Notes under the pieces: model-generated
The model's database searches: none
Seen by the model: the letters and a program-made list of their open reading frames with translations, nothing else
Told to the model about the DNA's origin: nothing
NCBI GenBank assembly: GCA_003445475.1
Contig: DMDP01000127.1
Span: 1 to 6,341, forward strand
Origin: Peptococcaceae bacterium
GTDB taxonomy: Bacteria; Bacillota; Desulfotomaculia; Desulfotomaculales; UBA12532
Length of the DNA stretch: 6,341 nt
Direction of reading: 5' to 3'
In this document: positions 1 through 4,157 of the stretch, piece after piece
Numbering within the stretch: the stretch's first letter is position 1
How the letters are laid out: every line of letters starts with the position of its first letter
Program-made: the position numbers and the translations under genes

Positions 1-708
1 GTCATCGGCAGCCACGATATTGCCCTCGACGTCCTTGCCAATTTCCTGAAGGTGAGGTACCCGGAGGCCGGCCTTTCTTCCGCGCACGTGGGCAGCCTGG
101 GGGGCCTTCTGGCCCTGCAGCGCGGGGAGGCGCACATGGCCGGGACGCATCTTTTGGACGAGGAGACCGGGGAGTACAACGTTTCCTATATCAAGAAATA
201 CCTGGCCGGGCGCCGGGTGGTCCTCGTGAACCTGGCCTACCGCGAACAGGGGTTTATTGTTGCGCCCGGGAACCCGAAGAGCATCGAGGGGTTCGGCGAT
301 CTGGCGCGGGACGACGTACGGTTCGTCAACCGGCAACGCGGCGCCGGCACCCGGGTGCTACTGGACTACCACCTGAAGCAGTTGGGCATCGACCCGCGCT
401 CTATCAACGGGTATACCCGCGAGGAGTACACCCACATGGCGGTGGCGGCGGCGGTGGCCGGCGGCGCCTGCGACGTGGGCCTGGGCATCCGCGCCGCGGC
501 GGCCGCCCTCGGGCTGGGGTTTGTACCGGTCGCCCAGGAGCGTTACGACCTCTGCATTCCGGAGGAATTTTGGCGGACGCCCCAGATCACGCGGGTTATG
601 GAGGTCCTGGCCGACCCGGCCTTCCAGGACGCGGTGCACAGGCTGGGCGGCTACGACCTCCGCGACTGCGGCAAGATCATGTACCGGTCGTCGGACGCCG
701 GGGCGTGA
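1..708 (+). CDS. PBP-like domain protein, C-terminal part (MoeA-fusion or HTH-regulator type), 5' partial
   Basis: The frame is open from the first base of the window to the TGA at 706-708, giving 235 residues with the N-terminus outside the window. The visible part looks like one complete periplasmic-binding-protein-fold domain of the PBP_like type. Markers are GSHDIALD near the start, HVGSLGGLLAL, RGEAHMAGTHLLD followed by TGEYN, FVNRQRGAGTR, and the stretch from YTHMAVAAAVA to GLGIRAA. In known families this domain sits at the C-terminus of MoeA-like molybdopterin molybdotransferases of Clostridia and of short DNA-binding regulators, where it is thought to sense molybdate/tungstate or a related ligand. 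There is no signal peptide in the visible part, so a cytoplasmic sensor or fusion domain is likelier than a transporter component. The downstream moaC, MOSC and mogA genes favour a molybdenum role. Which N-terminal partner is present cannot be seen. GTG codons inside, such as the one at 52, are not needed as starts because homology extends upstream. Confidence 0.8.
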   Translation, partial: VIGSHDIALDVLANFLKVRYPEAGLSSAHVGSLGGLLALQRGEAHMAGTHLLDEETGEYNVSYIKKYLAGRRVVLVNLAYREQGFIVAPGNPKSIEGFGDLARDDVRFVNRQRGAGTRVLLDYHLKQLGIDPRSINGYTREEYTHMAVAAAVAGGACDVGLGIRAAAAALGLGFVPVAQERYDLCIPEEFWRTPQITRVMEVLADPAFQDAVHRLGGYDLRDCGKIMYRSSDAGA

Positions 709-721
709 GTAACCACCGGAG

Positions 722-737
722 GGACGAGGAGATTTGG
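722..737 (+). repeat. Left terminal inverted repeat of the MITE-like element
   Basis: GGACGAGGAGATTTGG; perfectly complementary to 958-973. Pairing stops at the next outward base (G721 against T974), which fixes the element boundary. Confidence 0.85.
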
Positions 738-957
738 TTTACGCGCTCCGGTGCTCCGCTTCGACCGTTTCTAAGCTTGGCTCGGAGCGTCGCTCGCCTC
801 CTGCGGATTGTTTGCGGACGCTCTTAATAGTGACGCAGGACTACGGCCTGCGTGAGATCAAATTGAGGAAGCGTCCGCAAACGTCCTCGTCGGACGGCGA
901 CGCTGGCCTCGCCTGCGCTAAGAACGGTGCCCGAAGCTCCGCAAGTCGCGCGGGGCG

Positions 958-973
958 CCAAATCTCCTCGTCC
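958..973 (-). repeat. Right terminal inverted repeat of the MITE-like element
   Basis: CCAAATCTCCTCGTCC on the + strand; exact inverse complement of 722-737. Confidence 0.85.
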
Positions 974-1072
974 TCTGAATTTGGGCCGGACCGACCTTCG
1001 CGCATGCGGCCACTTTGCGCAGCGCCGGGTGTACAAGATGATGACCGGCGTCGGGGCGGCGAATGGAAGCGG

Positions 1073-1080
1073 AAGGAGAA
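1073..1080 (+). promoter_or_regulatory. Ribosome-binding site selecting the TTG start of moaC
   Basis: AAGGAGAA lies 7-9 nt before TTG 1088. This is the only good Shine-Dalgarno match next to the point where MoaC homology begins, and it decides the start against longer in-frame alternatives. Confidence 0.75.
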
Positions 1081-1087
1081 GAACGCC

Positions 1088-1600
1088 TTGGGTGAAAGAA
1101 CCGAACTGACCCACGTAGACCGGCGGGGCCGGGTCAGGATGGTGGAGGTTACAGAGAAGCCGGTGACCGTCCGCGAGGCGGTGGCGCGCGGCGAGGTGCG
1201 GATGCGGCCGGAGACGCTGTCGCTCATCCTGGAAAACCGTATTGCCAAAGGTGAGGTCCTGGCGGTGGCCCGCACGGCGGGGATTATGGCCGCCAAGGAG
1301 ACGTCCCGCCTCATACCGCTGTGTCACCCGCTGCCGTTGACGGGCGTCGAGGTGCGTTTTCTGCCCGACGCGGGGGCCGGTTGCCTCTTTATAGAGGCGC
1401 GGGTGCGCACCGCGGCCCAGACCGGAGTGGAGATGGAGGCCCTCACCGCGGTGGCGGTGGCCGCGCTGACCGTTTACGACATGTGCAAGGCCGTGGACCG
1501 GGAAATGGTTATCGGCAACGTAAGGCTCGTCGCCAAGTCGGGCGGGCGTTCGGGAACTTTCCGGAGGGAGGGGGAAGAGGATTGGTCGGACGCGTGGTAG
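1088..1600 (+). CDS. moaC: Cyclic pyranopterin monophosphate synthase MoaC
   Basis: MoaC acts with the radical-SAM enzyme MoaA in the first step of molybdenum cofactor synthesis: it converts the 3',8-cyclo-GTP intermediate into cyclic pyranopterin monophosphate in the cytoplasm. Starting at TTG 1088 the protein has 170 residues, close to the usual length of about 160. Family landmarks are the N-terminal ELTHVD and [17 protein letters not shown] block (residues 6-33), [19 protein letters not shown] (64-82), TGVEMEAL (112-119) and [11 protein letters not shown] (127-137). Lys54, Asp131 and Lys134 correspond to the essential Lys51, Asp128 and Lys131 of the E. coli enzyme. The Gly/Ser-rich KSGGRSG at 150-156 is also typical. 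The start rests on an AAGGAG site about 9 nt upstream; the in-frame opening further upstream runs through the MITE-like element and is not MoaC-like. The 3' end overlaps the MOSC gene by 19 nt, indicating translational coupling. No moaA is in the window. Confidence 0.95.
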   Translation: MGERTELTHVDRRGRVRMVEVTEKPVTVREAVARGEVRMRPETLSLILENRIAKGEVLAVARTAGIMAAKETSRLIPLCHPLPLTGVEVRFLPDAGAGCLFIEARVRTAAQTGVEMEALTAVAVAALTVYDMCKAVDREMVIGNVRLVAKSGGRSGTFRREGEEDWSDAW

Positions 1601-2049
1601 CGGTTTCTGTTAGCGAACGCAAGGGAGAGCAGAAGCGCAACGTCCCCGCGATCGTCTTGCGGGAGGAATACGGCGTGGTCGGTGATGCGCACGCCGGTCC
1701 CGGTCTACGTCAGGTGAGTCTTCTTGCCCTGGAAAGCATTGACCGCGTGCGGGCGCGGGGATTCCAGGTCAACCCCGGGGATTTTGCGGAGAACATCACC
1801 ACGGAAGGGATAAATTTGCCGGCCCTCCCTGTCGGCCCCCGCCTGCAGATCGGGCCGGAGGTGATCGGGGAGGTCTCCCAGATCGGCAAGAAATGCCATA
1901 CCGGTTGCGCCGTCTTTAAGCGCGTGGGCGACTGCGTCATGCCCCGGGAGGGCATCTTTATCCGCGTGATTAAAGGCGGCACCGTCCGTGCAGGCGATCG
2001 AATTGAGGTGATGCAGGGTGTACCGGGTGGCCGTGATGATCGCCAGTGA
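1582..2049 (+). CDS. MOSC domain-containing protein
   Basis: This 155-residue protein is a stand-alone MOSC (molybdenum cofactor sulfurase C-terminal) domain. MOSC domains are linked to binding or transferring sulfur or Moco derivatives; the exact reaction of the short bacterial form is unknown. The chain matches the form common beside moaC/moaB in Clostridia: [12 protein letters not shown] (4-15), VVGDAHAG (32-39), [11 protein letters not shown] (43-53), [12 protein letters not shown] (66-77), [10 protein letters not shown] (82-91), [12 protein letters not shown] (99-110) and [11 protein letters not shown] (116-126). Cys105, Cys109 and Cys118 are candidate reactive cysteines. TTG 1582 was chosen because it yields the usual short lead MVGRVVAVS and is preceded by the purine run GGGAGGGGG at 1566-1574; GTG 1594 is an alternative. 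It overlaps moaC by 19 nt and the next gene by 32 nt, so it is part of one operon. No signal peptide or membrane segment is seen. Confidence 0.9.
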   Translation: MVGRVVAVSVSERKGEQKRNVPAIVLREEYGVVGDAHAGPGLRQVSLLALESIDRVRARGFQVNPGDFAENITTEGINLPALPVGPRLQIGPEVIGEVSQIGKKCHTGCAVFKRVGDCVMPREGIFIRVIKGGTVRAGDRIEVMQGVPGGRDDRQ

Positions 2050-2518
2050 CAGCGCGGCACGCGGCGAGCGGGACGACGCGGTGGGCGGCGTCCTCGCCGA
2101 GATGATCGCCGCGCAGGGCTGGGAGCTTGTCGAACAGCGCCTGGTCGGCGACGACTACGACACGCTGGTAGAGACCCTGGTCGAACTCTGCGAGTGCAAG
2201 GTCAACCTTATTCTTACTTCCGGGGGTACGGGGCTTGCCCCGCGGGACAATACGCCGGAGGCCACCCTGGCCGTAATCGAACGCGAAGTACCCGGGCTGG
2301 CCGAAGCCATGCGCCGGGAAACCGCCCGCTTCACCCCGCGCGCCATGCTCAGCAGGGGGGTTTGCGGTATCCGGCAGGGCACGCTGATCGTCAACCTCCC
2401 CGGCAGCCCCAAGGCGGTGCGCGAATGCCTGGAGGTTATTCTGCCGGTTCTACCGCACGCCCTGGACACCCTTGCCGGCCGCGTCCGGGAGTGTGCGCGC
2501 GAGAGGGCGGACGCCTGA
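2018..2518 (+). CDS. mog: MogA/MoaB-family molybdopterin adenylyltransferase
   Basis: Proteins of this family bind molybdopterin and (MogA) adenylate it with ATP, preparing it for molybdate insertion by MoeA; some MoaB members have this role with tungsten. The 166-residue protein is a single MoCF-binding domain of normal length. It opens with the strand [19 protein letters not shown] (2-20). TSGGTGLAPRD (67-77) is the hallmark molybdopterin-binding loop with Asp77, followed by NTPEAT (78-83), where most relatives have VTPEAT. Further markers are LSRGVCGIRQGTLIVNLPGS (111-130) and PKA (131-133). GTG 2018 is preceded by GAGGTGAT at 2005-2012, which lies inside the MOSC gene, so the 32-nt overlap implies coupled translation. 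Its stop overlaps the lgt start by one base (TGATG). MogA and MoaB cannot be separated safely by eye; the lone-domain size and SGGTG motif fit both. The adjacent moaC and MOSC genes support the Moco assignment. Confidence 0.92.
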   Translation: MYRVAVMIASDSAARGERDDAVGGVLAEMIAAQGWELVEQRLVGDDYDTLVETLVELCECKVNLILTSGGTGLAPRDNTPEATLAVIEREVPGLAEAMRRETARFTPRAMLSRGVCGIRQGTLIVNLPGSPKAVRECLEVILPVLPHALDTLAGRVRECARERADA

Positions 2519-3255
2519 TGTACCCCGAGTTGATCCATATCGGTCCCGTGAGCGTCCACAGTTACGGCGTGATGCTGGCCCTGGCGGTGCTGGCCGGCAT
2601 CCTGGTGGCGAGGCGCGAGGCGGCACGGCACGGTTACGACCCGGACGGCGTCCTCGAAATGAGCGTTTACCTCATCGTTGCCGGGCTTTTCGGCAGCCGC
2701 CTCCTGTACGTGCTCCTCGAATGGCGCCATTTCGCCGGCGATCCCCTGGCCGTGTTGAGGGTTTGGGAACCCGGACTTTCGTACTACGGCGCCATCGGGG
2801 CCGGCGCCCTGGCTGCCGTGTGGTTTGCCCGCCGCCGTGGCTGGACTTTTCCCCGCCTGGGCGATGTCCTGGCGCTTGCGGTTGCCGCAGGGTATCCAAT
2901 CGCCCGTGTCGGCTGCTACTTAAACGGGTGCTGCTACGGTAAACCGGCCACCGTCCCGTGGGCCGTGGCGTTCCCCTTCGACGGGGTGCCCCGGCATCCG
3001 ACGCAGTTGTATTCGCTAGGTTTTGGCCTGCTCATTTTCGGTATCCTCTGGTGGCGGCGCCGGGCCGCCGTCCCGCCCGGCTACCTCATGTGGCTGTATT
3101 TCCTGCTGTATGCGGGGTACCGGTTCATCCTCGACTTCTGGCGCGTCGCGCCTCCCGGTGTGGGTGGGCTTACGCTCACCCAGGTGGCCGCCCTGCCGAT
3201 CATGCTCGGTGCGGCAGCCGCGCTTGTTTACCTGGGAAGGCGGGCTGCGCCGTGA
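2518..3255 (+). CDS. lgt: Prolipoprotein diacylglyceryl transferase Lgt
   Basis: Lgt is an inner-membrane enzyme that transfers the diacylglyceryl group of phosphatidylglycerol to the lipobox cysteine of prolipoproteins, the first step of lipoprotein maturation. The 245-residue protein is hydrophobic with about seven likely membrane segments (roughly 12-31, 46-67, 87-105, 115-131, 165-180, 188-205, 218-238). Family motifs are GSRLLYVLLEW (59-69), GLSYYGAIGAG (86-96), the Lgt signature region ARVGCYLNGCCYG (129-141, with Arg130 and Asn136), RHPTQLYS (159-166) and YRFILDFWR (201-209, with Arg202). Tyr90 occupies the position of E. coli His103, a substitution I believe is common in Lgt of several anaerobes. 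The ATG start shares one base with the mog stop (TGATG), so it is translationally coupled to the Moco genes, which is an unusual neighbourhood for lgt. Its transcript has no obvious terminator until the hairpin at 3363-3383. Confidence 0.93.
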   Translation: MYPELIHIGPVSVHSYGVMLALAVLAGILVARREAARHGYDPDGVLEMSVYLIVAGLFGSRLLYVLLEWRHFAGDPLAVLRVWEPGLSYYGAIGAGALAAVWFARRRGWTFPRLGDVLALAVAAGYPIARVGCYLNGCCYGKPATVPWAVAFPFDGVPRHPTQLYSLGFGLLIFGILWWRRRAAVPPGYLMWLYFLLYAGYRFILDFWRVAPPGVGGLTLTQVAALPIMLGAAAALVYLGRRAAP

Positions 3256-3289
3256 CGCCGGAGCAAAAAGCAGTTGCAAAAATTAGGAC

Positions 3290-3318
3290 TTGTCATGTGC
3301 GCGGCCAAATGTTATACT
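3290..3318 (+). promoter_or_regulatory. Sigma-70-type promoter with extended -10, probable aprBA promoter
   Basis: The -35 box TTGTCA (3290-3295, 5 of 6 matches to TTGACA) is separated by exactly 17 bp from the -10 box TATACT (3313-3318, 5 of 6 matches to TATAAT). TG at 3310-3311, one base before the -10 box, makes it an extended -10. Transcription should begin near 3325, giving aprB a leader of about 374 nt. ACTTGTC at 3288-3294 and GACAAGT at 3334-3340 form a 7-bp inverted pair bracketing the core promoter, and ACACT/AGTGT (3326-3330, 3338-3342) a small dyad at the start site; either could be an operator. It is the best promoter match I found in the window. Confidence 0.7.
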
Positions 3319-3362
3319 TAACCCAACACTAGGGACAAGTGTGTTTGCTAACTTTGTGATTC

Positions 3363-3383
3363 CCTGCGCGAGGCGCAGGTTTT
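3363..3383 (+). terminator. Terminator-like hairpin early in the aprBA leader
   Basis: CCTGCGC (3363-3369) pairs perfectly with GCGCAGG (3373-3379) over a GAG loop and is followed directly by TTTT (3380-3383). The 7-bp GC-rich stem with a short U-tract resembles a weak intrinsic terminator. It may end lgt transcripts. Because it lies about 40 nt downstream of the predicted start near 3325, it would also attenuate the aprBA transcript. AGGGA at 3331-3335 could pair with TCCCT at 3361-3365 as a competing structure. Confidence 0.5.
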
Positions 3384-3398
3384 CTAAATACGCGGTTA

Positions 3399-3414
3399 TG
3401 TGCAGAAGTTCACA
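3399..3414. promoter_or_regulatory. CRP/FNR-like dyad upstream of aprB
   Basis: TGTGCAGAAGTTCACA matches the CRP-type pattern TGTGA-N6-TCACA at 9 of 10 specified positions with the correct spacing. CRP/FNR-family regulators such as HcpR have been predicted to control APS reductase genes in some sulfate reducers. The site lies downstream of the predicted promoter, where a bound protein would more naturally repress than activate. The match is to a short pattern and may be fortuitous. Confidence 0.3.
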
Positions 3415-3443
3415 AAAGTTTTTATTTACCAGCAAAAGTTCCC
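3402..3443 (+). repeat. AAGTT repeats in 10-bp phase
   Basis: AAGTT occurs at 3406, 3416 and 3436, within GCAGAAGTTC, CACAAAAGTT and GCAAAAGTTC contexts. All starts differ by multiples of 10 bp, placing them on one face of the helix, as expected for a repeated protein-binding site. GCAGAAGTTCAC (3402-3413) and GCAAAAGTTCCC (3432-3443) are 10/12 identical and 30 bp apart. No binding protein can be named. Confidence 0.4.
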
Positions 3444-3542
3444 ATCATAACAAAATTGATTAGAGCCGCGAGGGCAGCAGGAATTTGTGCCTGAACGTCA
3501 AATAACTGATTAATAATCTATCTGCTGCAGCCCTGTGCTAGA

Positions 3543-3560
3543 CGCCCGCGCCCGCGGGCG
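3543..3560 (+). promoter_or_regulatory. GC-rich hairpin in the aprBA leader
   Basis: CGCCCGC (3543-3549) pairs with GCGGGCG (3554-3560) over a GCCC loop. The same bases contain a perfect 14-bp palindrome, GCGCCCGCGGGCGC at 3548-3561. No T-run follows, so it is not an intrinsic terminator. In RNA it would be a very stable stem that could protect the transcript or mark a processing point; as DNA it could be an operator. Confidence 0.4.
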
Positions 3561-3684
3561 CCAGAGAAGATAGACCACGCAGCATGGGGAAGGGGTGATA
3601 GAGAAGACAATAGCAGTCTCTCCGGCGGTTTACAGTTCCCCTGACGGCTTCTTCCGGTGGAAGGAGCGCTCAAGACTTCAGCTT

Positions 3685-3691
3685 AAGGAGG
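3685..3691 (+). promoter_or_regulatory. Strong Shine-Dalgarno of aprB
   Basis: AAGGAGG ends 7 nt before ATG 3699. It is the best anti-16S match in the window, consistent with very high aprB expression, and fixes the start codon. Confidence 0.85.
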
Positions 3692-3698
3692 TTGAACT

Positions 3699-4139
3699 AT
3701 GCCCACTTACGTAATCGCGGAAAAATGCGACGGCTGCAAGGGACAGGACAAGACGGCGTGCATGTACATCTGCCCCAACGACCTCATGGTTCTCGACAAG
3801 GAAAGAATGAAGGCCTACAACCGCAACCCCTGGTACTGCTGGGAGTGCCTGTGCTGCGGTAAGATTTGCCCCCAGCAGGCCATTGAGTTGAGAGGGTACG
3901 CCGACTTCGTCCCGCTCGGTGCGTCCTGCACCCCGTTGCGCGGTTCCGAGGACATCATGTGGACCATCAAGTTCCGCGACGGCGAGATCAAGCGTTTCAA
4001 GTTCCCCATCAGGACCACGCCGGAAGGGTCGGCACAACCGGACGGCGGGTACGGCGTTGGGGCGGACGACATCAACAGCCTCAACCTGTTCACCGAGCCC
4101 GCGTCGCTGGGTACCGAAGTACCTAGCATCAAAAAGTAA
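3699..4139 (+). CDS. aprB: Adenylylsulfate (APS) reductase beta subunit AprB
   Basis: AprB is the iron-sulfur subunit of dissimilatory APS reductase, which reduces APS to sulfite and AMP in the cytoplasm; it passes electrons through two [4Fe-4S] clusters to the FAD of AprA. The 146-residue protein carries a ferredoxin-like N-terminal half with both cluster motifs: Cys10, Cys13, Cys21 and Cys25 (CDGC...CMYIC) and Cys47, Cys50, Cys53 and Cys57 (CWECLCCGKIC). Trp48 matches the residue described between cluster and flavin in the Archaeoglobus enzyme. Next come the family-specific ICPQQAIELRGYADFVPLGA (56-75) and LRGSEDIMWTIKFRDGEIKR (79-98), then FKFPIRTTPEGS (99-110). The C-terminal tail (about 110-146) is the part known to wrap around AprA. 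Cys52 is an extra cysteine beside the second motif. aprA follows after 18 bp, and the only good promoter found upstream is at 3290-3318. Confidence 0.98.
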   Translation: MPTYVIAEKCDGCKGQDKTACMYICPNDLMVLDKERMKAYNRNPWYCWECLCCGKICPQQAIELRGYADFVPLGASCTPLRGSEDIMWTIKFRDGEIKRFKFPIRTTPEGSAQPDGGYGVGADDINSLNLFTEPASLGTEVPSIKK

Positions 4140-4157
4140 CAAGAGGGGGTTAGTAGC

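Larger units (their letters stand above)
722..973. mobile_element. MITE-like element with 16-bp perfect terminal inverted repeats
   Basis: The ends are perfect 16-bp inverted repeats: GGACGAGGAGATTTGG at 722-737 and its exact complement CCAAATCTCCTCGTCC at 958-973. The whole 252 bp is an imperfect palindrome. Inside are a perfect 13-bp inverted repeat (GTTTGCGGACGCT at 810-822 with its complement at 870-882) and a central hairpin (ACGCAGG at 833-839, CCTGCGT at 847-853, 7-nt loop). The arms between these landmarks remain recognisably complementary, for example GCTTCG...CCGTT..TAGC-type blocks. It encodes no transposase. Size, terminal repeats and lack of coding content fit a miniature inverted-repeat transposable element mobilised in trans, or a bulky intergenic palindromic repeat. 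Flanks (CCGGAG before, TCTGAA after) show no target-site duplication, so mobility is inferred. RNA made across it would fold into a long hairpin that could act as a terminator or processing site between the two genes. Confidence 0.7.
709..1087. other. Gap between the PBP-domain gene and moaC
   Basis: This 379-bp stretch has no supportable gene. Positions 722-973 are occupied by the inverted-repeat element described separately. The remaining roughly 100 bp before the moaC ribosome-binding site (974-1072) are GC-rich. I found no -35/-10 pair with sensible spacing and no classical terminator there. An open frame in register with moaC runs back through the whole gap, but its translation is low-complexity, rich in Arg, Ser and Pro, and unlike MoaC, so it is treated as a chance opening. 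The promoter for the moaC cluster was not located; it could lie inside or just after the element, or transcription could come from the upstream gene. Confidence 0.7.
3256..3698. other. lgt-aprB intergenic region and aprBA leader
   Basis: This 443-bp non-coding stretch is distinctly AT-richer than its surroundings up to about 3530. It holds, in order, a strong promoter (3290-3318), a terminator-like hairpin (3363-3383), a CRP/FNR-like dyad (3399-3414), AAGTT repeats (3406-3440), and a loose inverted repeat GCAGCAG 3474-3480 / CTGCTGC 3522-3528. Then follow a very GC-rich hairpin (3543-3560), a small hairpin 3601-3622 (GAGA-GAC / GTC-TCTC with one bulge and a 7-nt loop), a short CTTCC/GGAAG hairpin at 3651-3663, and the aprB ribosome-binding site at 3685. 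No convincing small protein gene is seen. I recognised none of the common riboswitch or T-box signatures. Confidence 0.7.

Noticed and set aside
974..1072. Possible Moco riboswitch upstream of moaC
   Set aside because: The location is suggestive, but I could not recognise the multi-stem layout of the Moco RNA, and the 100 bp available are short. A covariance-model search would decide; a significant hit would reverse this.
734..1087. In-frame N-terminal extension of moaC through the upstream gap
   Set aside because: It is encoded largely by the inverted-repeat element, shows no MoaC similarity, and the AAGGAG site before TTG 1088 gives a normal-length MoaC.
2194..3255. Longer lgt reading frame starting inside mog
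   Set aside because: The extra N-terminal residues are a shadow of mog. Lgt homology and membrane pattern begin at ATG 2518, which overlaps the mog stop by one base.
3456..3519. Second promoter nearer aprB (TTGATT, TTGTGC or TGAACG with TAATAA/TAATCT)
   Set aside because: The candidate boxes match at only 3-4 of 6 positions with poor spacing, well below the promoter at 3290-3318.
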